Assembly: GCA_037178675.1 (NCBI GenBank)
Contig: JAYMGJ010000109.1
Coordinates: 62,001 to 126,000 of the forward strand
DNA: 64,000 nt
From: Scleroderma bovista
Lineage: Eukaryota; Basidiomycota; Agaricomycetes; Boletales; Sclerodermataceae
Direction of reading: 5' to 3'
Shown: positions 23,646 to 33,902 of the stretch, piece after piece
How the letters are laid out: each line of letters starts with the position of its first letter
Numbering within the stretch: the first letter of the stretch is position 1
Notes under the pieces: model-generated
Databases searched by the model: none
What the model saw: only the letters and a program-made list of their open reading frames with translations
What the model was told of the DNA's origin: nothing
Made by a program: the position numbers and the translations under genes

Positions 23646-24426
23646 TTATTTTTCGGTAGCCTGTGCATGGCCAGAGGATGCACGGGTAGCCGCAAGGTGT
23701 TGAAAGATACCTGCAATGACTGCAAAGACGAAGGCGAACCAGGGTATTATAGCAAGGAGTCTCACTGGAAAAAATGGCCACATCGTTAAAGTGATCCCAT
23801 GTTTGATATTCAAAGCGAATAGCTTACAAAACCACGACTCTTTATAGATCGGACTGACGCCTAGAGACTTCTCAATGCTCTGAATGATGGCTTGTGAGAC
23901 GGGTACGCCGTTCAAAAAGGCCGTCACTTTCGCAGAACGAGTGGCGAAGAACACGTCAAACGGGATGACAGTCGCAAAGATCCAGAGGGCACAGAAGAAC
24001 AGGGCCCACGTCTGGATCCGAAGTAAATATGCACTGTTGTTTCGAAGAGGGCGGAAGAGGGAAACGAGGGAGAACGCAGAAACGACGATCAGGACACCAC
24101 ATCCTGCGGTCAAAACTGCGCCGACGTCAAATATGTCTAAAGGAGAAGAGATCAATCTTCGACCGTGTCTAGCGTGGTTGGGATATATACCACTGAAGTC
24201 AACATTCACCGATGTTCCTTTGGGTGCTGCATTGTATACTTTGTTGCGATCTTGGATGGATCTTGTGTGGGTTGAAGTCAATCGGTGTTGTGACGATAAC
24301 AGTATGCAGAGAAACTCACTTGACCGCTGCATTGATGCCGACGGCGAAACTGACAACGGCAAAAACAAAGGTGAAAAAAAGTAAAACCAATCTCGGAATC
24401 CTCAGAGGTGCTTCAGAGAACATCAT
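23646..24426 (-). CDS. Four-helix membrane protein, unknown function
   Basis: Exons on the minus strand 24426-24320, 24261-24191, 24136-23828 and 23764-23646 sum to 606 nt, 201 aa. Helix 1 is at residues ~11-35 (VLLFFTFVFAVVSFAVGI). A loop with a possible Asn/Ser-rich segment follows, then helix 2 (AVLTAGCGVLIVVSAFSLVS), helix 3 (TWALFFCALWIFATVIPFDV) and helix 4 near the C-terminus (LLAIIPWFAFVFAVIAGI), ending in a short soluble tail. The layout resembles small four-span fungal membrane proteins of plasma-membrane or endomembrane type, but I recognise no family motif. It converges with the lectin gene, with 464 nt between stops. Confidence 0.75.
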
Positions 24427-25417
24427 TGACAGTCGTTCGTTTCGTGCGGGCGATGAGATGGGAGGGGGAAGACAACGTTAACGAGCGGGGGGAACCATGC
24501 GCCGACGTCTTTATAAATCGCACATGCAAGGACTGGATCGGTTAGGATATGCTCCGGGTGCATTAATGTATACTTACAGGGCCCGGATTACTGAAAGCGT
24601 CGACCTTCCTCAGCAGTCCACTGACTCGCAATGACAGCTGAGTAACTGAGAACCAGCGAAGCAGTCCCAGCCTCGGACCCGCACCAGCGACATCACGGAT
24701 TAATCCTAGGGTCTATCGGACCCACCAGCTTCAAATGAGAGGGTTTAACGGACTTGTGCGTGCATCTGCCCGGTAAATGGCAGAAACCGTCAGCCGTGTC
24801 ATTTTGCTTCTGTTTGCGTGTTGAAAGTGCTTACGTCATTAATAATGGAAAAGGAACCTACATGAGTTCTGTCACCGGGAAGCAGGGCTGTACAGTTCAG
24901 GTACAAGCCATTTACCTGGTCGCCCAGGTCAGCGTATCGTCGTGAGCGGGTAAAATTTATGGCTTGGATCAGAGTGCTGGCAATTGTAAATATTGTTGCC
25001 AGCTCTCATAAGATAAGGCTAAAAATATTATGGTTTCCGCCCCATCTTTTCCCGTGGCCATGCAAACGTTAAAGGTGAGCACAGGGAATTGTGTATTCGA
25101 CCTTTGAGGTTGGTAGCGCTCGTTCAATGAAAATGCATCGAGTTGTAACCAGAAGAGTGATATTTGATCATGAACAAATTCCAACAATGGCCAAACAACA
25201 GTCCTCGACTAGACTAGTCATCATAGTCGCCAAACGACCAGTTTTTCTCCCTTGGACTTTTTGGCTGCCCAGGGAAACTACATACCTTCCTTTGGATGTA
25301 AGTGCAGCGACTTATGCATTTGACTAGAAACAATGCCAGTAAGTTATAGGGGCCTCGGTAGCTCGAGTCAGAGTTGGTCCTTTATTCTCGTTCAAAAGTT
25401 ACTGGCATATACCTGCC
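24427..25417. other. Divergent intergenic region
   Basis: About 990 nt between the start of the membrane-protein gene and the start of the kinase-like gene. No supported frame. A TTTATAAAT at about 24511-24519 lies upstream of the membrane-protein gene and may act as its TATA element on the minus strand. Confidence 0.45.
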
Positions 25418-26449
25418 ATGGGCCAAGGAAAAGACGGCGCATTGTCCCCCGACTCCCCACTGTCCTTGTTGCTGGACGGTGAAACAAGCCCAACAACCTT
25501 TTATGTTCTCCGGTCCCTCACTCCCTTTACCAAGTCCCAAATATACCTCGTCCAACCAGGCACCCACACAACTTTTCCAGACCAACTTATCTTGAAAGTG
25601 TACGATCCACGATTCTCGAACGGACGCTCCGAGCGGATGGACTATCGGTGGTCGCTTCCCATAGAATCGCAGGCAGCCCAAATGAGGGCGCTGGACAATT
25701 CTTGGGAGGACATCCCTCTTCACAACCTATGGACCCAGGTCATGCTTTGCGAGGAACGCCCTGAACCTTGGCTATGGGAGCACTACCTCTTTCGATGGCA
25801 ATGGCGATCCTTCAAAGCGGAGGTTGAAGCGTACAAACGACTGGCACAGCTACAGGGACGCGGCATTCCAAAACTCTATGGATTTGGAAAGCTGCTCCCT
25901 ACCCCCTCGTGCTTACGTGCCATTGATCCACCTGCTGTGCTCGTCGAGTACATTCCAGGTGTGACACTGAGCAACATCAACCCGAAAAAGGTCCTCCCAA
26001 AGCTTTATCGGCCGCTGATACCAACTGTTGCCACTTTTGAGCAGTGTGGAGTTATACACCGTGACATTTGCAATCCGACCAACATCATGTTTACGCCTCG
26101 AGAGGCGCCAAAGAGGGCAGTGATCATAGACTTCGGATCCTCTGTCACGAGGGATGTCCGGAAGTCGGATCGGGAGTGGGCGGAGGATGTAGATGAAGCT
26201 GACGACATGGCATCCTTGAGGCTGATATTACAGCGAAAACTCAGGGTTAAGTTGGATGTTAGCGAATTCAAGGTAAATGCGGCCACGCTTTCCACAACAG
26301 ATTCCCAGGAATCAGACCGGGACAGGGCAGAGGCGGTGGACACTACTGACGACGGTATTGAAGCCCTGAGGTTGTCACTGGAGCGAAAGCTTGCAGTCGA
26401 CCTGGAAGATAGCGACTCCGCGATCTCGTTAGGCGCGGTAGATGATTGA
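25418..26449 (+). CDS. Fungal protein-kinase-like (PKL) enzyme, single exon
   Basis: An intronless 343-aa frame. The N-lobe has LILKVYDPRF, with the candidate ATP-binding Lys in LKVY, and later AEVEAYKRLAQLQGRGIPKL, the alpha-C-like region. The hinge is VLVEYIPGVTL. The catalytic loop is VIHRDICNPTNIMF (~212-224) and the metal-binding motif is AVIIDFGSS (~235-241), both intact. The compact layout without an AGC-type activation segment fits the aminoglycoside-phosphotransferase/PKL-type proteins expanded in mushrooms. The substrate is unknown. The last ~95 residues contain two related acidic-helical units (SDREWAEDVDEADDMASLRL and SDRDRAEAVDTTDDGIEALR), a duplicated segment outside the catalytic core. 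The lack of introns contrasts with its neighbours and may reflect retroposition or a recent family expansion. Confidence 0.8.
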   Translation: MGQGKDGALSPDSPLSLLLDGETSPTTFYVLRSLTPFTKSQIYLVQPGTHTTFPDQLILKVYDPRFSNGRSERMDYRWSLPIESQAAQMRALDNSWEDIPLHNLWTQVMLCEERPEPWLWEHYLFRWQWRSFKAEVEAYKRLAQLQGRGIPKLYGFGKLLPTPSCLRAIDPPAVLVEYIPGVTLSNINPKKVLPKLYRPLIPTVATFEQCGVIHRDICNPTNIMFTPREAPKRAVIIDFGSSVTRDVRKSDREWAEDVDEADDMASLRLILQRKLRVKLDVSEFKVNAATLSTTDSQESDRDRAEAVDTTDDGIEALRLSLERKLAVDLEDSDSAISLGAVDD

Positions 26450-26901
26450 CCATACCAGACAACTGCTGTGGAGCCTTGCTTTCTGCTCTGGTCGTTCCAC
26501 ATGTTGCCACAAGTTTGACCTTCATCGTAGTTAAAAGTTATCCTTTACATATTTACTTACCACGAACTCTTCATTATGTGTATGTCAGATCCCGTCCCAG
26601 TACGAACTCGAATATCAAAGGCTATATGGTTGATTCGCTTCGGACAGTCCACAGGAAGTGGTCATATAGCTTTTGTAATTAAGGTTGGCTCCCAAGCTAC
26701 CTGCATTTCTCTTCACTACATAGGTCAATACAATCAGAGACAAAAACATGGCCCGTTTACTGACAAACGGGTAGAAAGCATGTTCAATAGGAAAGCATAC
26801 ATATTAGTACAGCGGAAAGCGAAATTAATACCACCTATCGAAGCCACTATGACATCTCACACATGTTCTGACATATGCCGTACCAAATCCTGAAAATGCC
26901 A
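26450..26901. other. Convergent intergenic region
   Basis: About 450 nt between the stops of two convergent genes. No supported frame. Confidence 0.5.
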
Positions 26902-29900
26902 TCAGTAACAACAATTCAAGGCGGAGAAGGGTGCCCACCTCCTTGCTATCAAACATCCGGGAACATAGCATCGTTTTATGGCGCCACATACAAGGGAACC
27001 ATGATGGATCCTCATAGCTCGATTCTTCTGGCCGCGCGACCTGTGAACCCGGTATGATATCCATATCATTTGGATCCCAACTCTCGGATTCTTCTTGAAA
27101 GGACATAGATTGGTCCGGAGCCTGGGAATGGGAAGAGTCCTGCGAAGTAAAACACTTCGCCAGCTTCATTTTTAGACTGGCTTTGTCTTTAGCCAGCGAC
27201 ACAACCTTGCGTTGTAGTTTGTTGCGATGGACGGAAACCCTCTGCTGCGCACGCCCAAGCTTGCGCAGATCAGCCTGGAGAGAATCATTCTCCTGAAGCA
27301 ATTTCTTGCAAAATGCCTCCAGTTCTGCTGCTTGCGCTGCACGCATACGCACATCGTCGTTGGTCCTGCTATCTTTCATCTGCAGAATTTCCGCCAACAT
27401 CTTCCAGCGGTGAACGTCGTCCTGCAGAGCCTTCACCTTCGCCTGTGAACCCATTGTGAGCGTGGCACAGTAAGTGTTAATAAATGGTCTGTGCATACCT
27501 CAAAGAGCGCCTTGATTGCTGCGACACCCTCTTTGGCTTGGCTTTCAGCGATCGCCACCCTCCCTTCCAGCTCGACGTTCTCCCCACGAACGGAGCTAAC
27601 ATAACTCGAAGCCTGCGCATACTGCTCACGGAAGAAGTCTCGGTCCTTCTCAGCTGACAGTTTCGCAGCAGCCACGGCGTCGACAGAAGCACCTAGCTCG
27701 GTGACTTTGCGGGACAGCTCATCGCGCTCTTTGATCAGCACCTCCCGCTCCGACGACCAAGTAGCCATCACAGAGGATGTGACCATGTCCGAATCCTGCA
27801 CCTTTTCCGCAGGAGGGGTCATCATAGAATTGTCGCTTAGACTGGTGACGTGATCCGGGGGCTTAAAATGCTCTTTCGACAACTCCTTACGTTGCTCCTC
27901 CCAGACATCATGGGCGTGCTTCCATCGCTCAACCTCCTCCACCCACATTACCCGGTCCTCTGTCCACCGCTTGCGCCTCTCTTCCAACCCAGTTCGCTCT
28001 GCATTGAGCCGGCTGCGCTCCTCAGCTACAGATGAATGGAGTGCCTCGCATTCCTGCGCGACTTTGGCGAGTTCGGCGCGTGTGGTCTCTGAACTCTGCC
28101 GTTCATGTGCGAGCTCACGTTCCAGGCGCTGAATCTCCTCAGATTTGACATTGAGCAACGAGAGTGCCTCGCCAAGGTGTCGTTTCGGCGTGTCCAACTG
28201 AACCGTGAGCGGGTGGGAATATATGATACGACAAGGGAATATCCCGGTATAGTTATCTCTGGTCAACAATTGTCAACGAGAAAAGATCTCAACTTACGAC
28301 AGAGCGTTGTGAATCGCGTGGCGGTGAGCGGACGTCTCTAGAACCTGGCAGAGGTGCCTGGCGGATGCGGATGTCGTCCATGTCTAACTGTTGTTGACCT
28401 TGACTAGCTTGAACGATAACGCTTGCCAGCTGCAGATCTTCTGTGCGGGTAGAAGATTGCTCAGGTGCGTCTTGAGATCGAACCTGTCTGGACTGCTGAA
28501 AAGATTCAACACCATTGGTACAACCAAGACAAAATAGGCATTACCTCTACCGGATCAGCATCAACCGAATTCGGCATAACATCTCCCTCAACCGCATCAT
28601 CGATCATCTGCGAAACCTGGTCCTGGGCCACGAGAGCAATGCCATGCATTGCCTCCTGCGTGTTCTCTTCCTCTTCCTCACGGAGTATTATACGGAGCGC
28701 CTCAATATCTCTAGGTGCCCGATTGAGGCTCTGCGTCTCGAGTATCCCGCTTTGAGTCCGGGTCCCTCCGCTAAGGTCGACATATGCAACTTCCATCTCC
28801 TGCACGGCTGATTCTAGAGCATCAGTTCCGGCGGCTTCGCCATTATTTCCATTAAATTCATCATTAGCACCCCTATATGGGACACCACCACCACCTACAA
28901 CTCTCTCGTTTTCAGAGATATGTTTAAAACCGTTGAAAGCCGTCTTCTTGCACGCGGCCGACGCGAGGAACTTTTTTGGCTTCGAAATATAGTTCACAGG
29001 CGTTTTTTGGGCACAACGGATCGCAAGATTCTTTTTTGGCGGCTTCGGACCTGCCGCGGAATTGGCCTCTCGTTTTCGTTGTTGTTCATCGAATAGTTCT
29101 TGTCCTCGCTTACGCAGCTCCGAGTCAGTTTTCTGTCCCAATTTGTGTGAAATATCCTCCTCTTCTTCCTCTACATCTTCATGCTCGGGATCGTCGTCGT
29201 GCTCGACTTCGTGATCACTAACAGAATCCTGCTCGTCGATGAGCCTCTCTTTCTCTTTCCCTTTTGACCTTCCTGTTTTCAGCGCCCCTGATACGGCCAC
29301 CCTACTTCGCGAAGAATCGAAGCTCTCAATGGAGCTGGGTAGTGGTTCGGCCATGTTAGCCTTCCCCGGCTTATTACGATATCCGGTTTTTGACGGCGTA
29401 AGATATTGCCGATCGTGAGGACGGGGAGAGTTTCCGATTAAACGAGTGATGGGTAGCGGTAGTTTAACAGTCGAGGAGAGCTCGTTGATGGGGGAGACAG
29501 TAGAGGATACGGACACGGGCATGACAGCAATTTCGGGGAAGTCTAACTTGGTTAGTTCCTTCATGCTGCCCTTTCCATTCTTATTTGCTACTTGTGGTTT
29601 GGGGGAGCCGGAAAAGGGAGAGGATTGGCCGGGTTGGGACCCTTGCGGCAACTGGCTAGTGGACTGACTTTCAGGGACTCCCGCTCGAGACTTGGACATA
29701 GTGCGTTTAAGTGGTACAGGAGAGGTGGGAGGTGGGTCACCAAAATCATGGTCCACAAGGGCGTCGCATGGTTCCTCCATCATACGGTCAAAGAGTTCAA
29801 GGCGGGCTAGCGCACCTGGAGACAAAATAGGCTCTCGATTAGTTGATTTTGGAGGAGCGCTGGGAACCATGTGAGATGCGGGACAAGGAGAGAGGCGTGG

Positions 29901-30882
29901 CAATTCTGCTCTCTTGACTATTATTCTTGGTTTTGGTCTCGGTTTCGGTGTGGGAAGGGTTGGCGATAAATTACCACGCTGAGACGTCCCATCGTCGTGG
30001 GATGTACAATGTAACGTCTTTGAATGAGAGTCAGATATTTTCATCGACGACTCCTGTATTTTGGACTTGTTTTTCCCTGAGCTCACTTGACGCTTGACTC
30101 CACGAGGCGGCCCAATCTTCACCTGTTTGATGCCAGCAGGTCCCTTCTCTGAACCAGACGTATCGTTATCCGAGACCGAGTCGAGCTCTTTAGCTGACGC
30201 AGTCAGCTTAGTAGAGGGAACTGCTACAATGACGGTAGGGGACCGCTTTTGTTTCTTTCGCGGCCTAGGGGATTCATGTCGCCCTTCCAGTTTTCCATCA
30301 TCTGGTGATAATTCGGGGCTATCTGATCTGCGCTTACGCTTGGTAAGAGGTGGTTTATTGACAGGGGGTGGAGGCACATGAGTAGAACGTTCTTCATCGG
30401 ATGGTGTCCGAGGGGTGAACCCTGCCCGATTGGCCTGGCGCGTTATGCGCGTCGAAGACGCCCTGGAGGTCGAAGTCGACATCCTAGACTTTGTGATGGA
30501 GCGTGAACCCGATCCTGTCCAACATAAAAGAACACTGGTGTGAACTAACACTGGCTGGAATATAATGAGAAGAATCTTGCTTACCCCGTTTCTTGGACGC
30601 TGTTGCCCGTCCTTGTGCCTTCTTTGCCTTCCACTCCGCTACGAGGTCATCCGTGCAGTCGCGCTTATTGACCCAGTCCTGTGGCCACGGCTTCCCTGTG
30701 GCAGGGTTCACGCCAGACCATTTAACTTTGTATTTGTTACCGCGCTCGGCCGTAATTTCCTCTACCGCATAGAGGATCTCGTCGTCATTATCTTGGGGAA
30801 CAAATTGTGTCTCGAATTCAAAGTCAGCACCAGAGTTGTTGTTGGCCTTTGCCTTGTCCGATGTCATGATGCTCTGGTACAC
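26902..30882 (-). CDS. Chromodomain protein with long disordered region and coiled coil
   Basis: Exons on the minus strand 30882-30585, 30514-28545, 28495-28298, 28197-27499, 27442-26992 and 26945-26902 sum to 3660 nt, about 1219 aa. The N-terminus carries a chromodomain at ~35-85 (EILYAVEEITAERGNKYKVK, then WSG and WPQDWVNKRDC), with aromatic residues where the methyl-lysine cage is expected. Residues ~100-750 are basic/Ser/Pro-rich and disordered with possible nuclear signals (KRKRR, RPRKKQKR) and an acidic stretch EHEDVEEEEED. Residues ~820-1180 form long coiled coils (for example LERELAHERQSSETTRAELA). The chromodomain predicts binding of a methylated histone tail, and the coiled coil predicts dimerisation, so a chromatin reader or scaffold is inferred. 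The start could be the internal Met at 30867. A minus-strand TATA box is not obvious. Confidence 0.85.
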
Positions 30883-31164
30883 TGCGGTACTTGGTTGACG
30901 ATGTTATTATGTAATTCGCAACACTGAAAAACACAAGTGGAAAGTTAACCAGCGGCACCTAATGGCACTTGTCATGCGCACGCAGATAATTTGTACAGTT
31001 ACTGTGCTTTGCCTAATTAGCCATATAATAATTGGTACTACACGCACAAACCAAACAACTGGAGAATTTCTAGTACAAAATGGCATCGCTCAGGGTGGAA
31101 AAAAGAAATGTACAAGGTAATCGCAACTTCTAACACGCAAACCTGGTTTTCCTAATCAGGAACG
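30883..31164. other. Short intergenic region
   Basis: 282 nt between the 3' end of the dioxygenase gene and the 5' end of the chromodomain gene, both on the minus strand. No frame is supported. It must hold the chromodomain gene promoter. Confidence 0.5.
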
Positions 31165-32653
31165 TTACTTGGCGCCTGGGTCGTGCTCCATTCCCCTGCT
31201 GGCCGCCCATGATTCGGGTCCCTAGTCAATTTCTGTTGTTAAATATAACGGCATTTTGCTTTTCTCACCACTTACCGCCCTGTTATTAAGTCTTTGATAC
31301 TTGATTCTCCTGGAGAACCATTCTGCGGCCGTTGATCCCGTGTTAAATTTATCCTCTGGATACTGCTTCACAGCTTCTGCAATTATTGGACTATCCTTCA
31401 CCAAAGCATAGAGCACTTGGGTATTGTTGGGACGGGTGAAAAATACAAGGGACCAACGCTCATGCTCGGCCTGGGCTCCGGGTGGTGGGACCACCCTGTG
31501 GACCGCAGACTTGAGAATCCCACCACTAAATATCGAGAGAGCGTCCCCGACGTTGCAAATAGCGTGTCCGGGTATGGGCTGATTACCGGGATAGACGAGA
31601 AATCTCCAAAGAAATGTGGCCTACATACCTTGACATACTTCCATTCTGTCTCTCCTGGAAGAATCACCTGCAAACCTCCCAAAATATTGTGCAGGAAAGA
31701 CTTAAGAGGTCATCGGTGAAAACAAAACAAAAACAAAAAAGAAACGCCTACGAGGGATCCAAAATCACTGTGAGCACCGATTGTAGGACGATCCGCTAAT
31801 GCCTTCCCAGGCATTGCAGGTACCCTAATCAACCTAGCTTCACTGCCACTTTGTTGGTCACGGGTATGCAGCGCCTCGAGTGATCCTTCTGGGAGCCCAA
31901 GTCGACGACTGAAAACACGGAGAACTGTGTTGTTCACTTCAAGCGACTTGCATACGAAGGGTTTCACGACCGAAGTCATTGCGGTGGTTACTGTGGGGGG
32001 ATAGTCTCGGTGGACCATCTGAGGGAAGGCAAGAACATCGTCTTTGGCGATGTTCATAAACTCGCTGGCATCCGATAGCCTGTCTAACTCAGGCGCTGCG
32101 GTGACGAATAAAATGATGTTACACTCACCCCGACGCATCCACAGCATTGCCTCCCATTTTCTTGTAGCTAAGCTTCTGTTAGATCCTGAGCCATCGGAAA
32201 GAGTAATTTTTCGAACCCAAATGAACGCCCCGAGTCGCCTTGTTCGTACTGGAGTTTTTCTTCTAAAGGGAGAGAAAAGACTTCAGCCCCCAATTTGAAC
32301 ATGGCCTCGACCTCTTGTTCCGCAACATGGTTCTTCAAGCTGGAACAAGGCCGTGTCAGCCATTATCACAGACAATGTTTTCTTGTTCAAATTAAATCTG
32401 GAATCCACTAGTCTGGCCTGTGGACAGACCGTACTAGAAATCGCAAGACAGTCGTTTCCTCTCGACGGGTTCCCACACCGTCTGTGACGTCTACTAAACA
32501 TGTTACTCACTACCAGAAGCCAAAGGTAGTAGCCGCCTCCCACAACCTCTCGATTTCTGCTTGGTCACCGCCTTTTATACGATCGTAATCGATGACGAGG
32601 AGGAGATGAGTGGGGATGTCGCTAGGGAAAGGCGGGACTGTAACTCCAGGCAT
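31165..32653 (-). CDS. 2-oxoglutarate/Fe(II)-dependent dioxygenase (isopenicillin N synthase-like)
   Basis: Exons on the minus strand 32653-32511, 32339-32217, 32167-32129, 32079-31752, 31700-31629, 31578-31276 and 31221-31165 sum to 1065 nt, 354 aa. A non-haem dioxygenase N-terminal region (IDYDRIKGGDQAEIERLWEA, FGFWYLKNHV) leads to the double-stranded beta-helix core. The iron-binding HxD is in TIGAHSDFGSL, the distal His in SAVHRVVPPP, and the 2-oxoglutarate-binding Arg in ERWSLVFFTRP. The end GPESWAASRGMEHDPG is a conserved tail of fungal members. All catalytic residues are present. The substrate is unknown; relatives hydroxylate or desaturate small metabolites. There is no biosynthetic gene cluster around it. 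The first intron (171 nt) is the longest. Confidence 0.9.
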
Positions 32654-33581
32654 AAAATGTAAGGTATGCAATCACGCAAAGTTAGGGCGTGGCGCTCGGT
32701 ACTTGTGGTTATATATGTGAGTAAATCTCAACCGGTATCTAAATTGGTGAGCATCGCAGCGATAGTAGAGCCATATGACGAAACGAGAAGCCACAACTTA
32801 CGTAGATACGTGTGACTGTTCTCCAAACGAATGATGTGGTGTGGCCAGCTGACTAGATACGCCCCAATACTTGCATAGCTCCAAGTACGTAGCCCGAACA
32901 AATGCAAGGAGAAACTTCGTCACAAAACGGCACGATTACTACAAGTAGTACTTGCTTGGCCGTTCTGTCTGAAATTAGGCTCAGCTGGAGGTTCCACAGC
33001 CGTTCTGTGTTTTTTTTAAGCAGACGTCTTCCAAGCTACTGAGGAGATGATCTGGTTCCGTTATAACACTTGGAACGTACAAGCGGAATTACCGTGGTTG
33101 CGGGACACGAAGACATACTGTAGCTTCATGGATTCAGAATAGAAAACTCAGTATTCGAGGAATATACGCGGGTTAAATGCCTCACATGCTCAAGGTAAAA
33201 GCCTCGTCTCACCCTAGCGACTTCCCATGTCAGAGGAGCTATCTCCGGAATCGGGTTGCATAGGACTTCCGGACCTTTCTGGACCTATCGAAAGAGACAA
33301 CAGAAGTCACATGGGATTCAAGATGTGAGTCCGAGGAGAGGTGCTGTATGTAGTCATCTTCTCTGCCTACTGGAGAGGTATTTATACATGTTTGTGGAGG
33401 CTTCCCCAGTTCCGGTTCTTGAAGCAAGGGATGGGCTAAGACCTTTTTGTGTTTTACTATAGTAACTGCCCTCTTGTGAGGGTGGAGACTGGCACTTTCT
33501 GTTGTTCCTCATAACATATATTTCCTTGACGTACCGCACCGAGTTACCTATTTCTTCAAATCAGTAAACTTTATCGCAACC
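32654..33581. other. Intergenic region upstream of dioxygenase gene
   Basis: About 930 nt with only short frames on both strands. It contains the dioxygenase promoter. Confidence 0.5.
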
Positions 33582-33819
33582 ATGCAAGTTGCTCTCGTAC
33601 TTTCTTCGGGTTTCGTTGCCCTTTGGTATTGCAATCGCCAGCATCGGGGAGCTTATCCTAAGTAAGTTAGGTGTTCAATTCCCACCTCCGAGCGGACCAA
33701 GTTGATGAGTAAAATTCAGGTTAACTCTGTACGGAACTCATCAAGGGTATGGACCCTCAATTTACCAGAAAAAATCCGGACGACATATACGTGACACAGA
33801 AGTCACGAGCGCCCGTTAG
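33582..33819 (+). CDS. Possible small membrane-anchored peptide
   Basis: Exons 33582-33661 and 33720-33819 give 59 aa. The start MQVALVLSSGFVALWYC has the hydrophobic run of a signal anchor, followed by a basic stretch (NRQHRGAYPK). The donor GTAAGT at 33662 and acceptor CAG at 33717-33719 fit a 58-nt intron. The N-terminus resembles the membrane anchor of cytochrome P450, but no catalytic part follows, so a relic or a chance frame is possible. It ends 84 nt before the convergent BEACH-protein stop. Weak call. Confidence 0.3.
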
Positions 33820-33902
33820 CTCGTATGGAATATAAGATCGCAATTTCACAGCATGGTCTACACCCCAGTGACGTATGGGGCGCGGGGGCGTGTATGGACA
33901 GT

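Noticed and set aside
23884..24384. 166-codon plus-strand frame
   Set aside because: It runs through introns and exons of the four-helix membrane protein on the minus strand, which has consistent splicing and hydrophobic segments.
25418..26449. Classification of the PKL protein as a canonical Ser/Thr kinase
   Set aside because: It has HRD- and DFG-like motifs, but the lobes between them lack the AGC/CMGC landmarks; the PKL label is safer.
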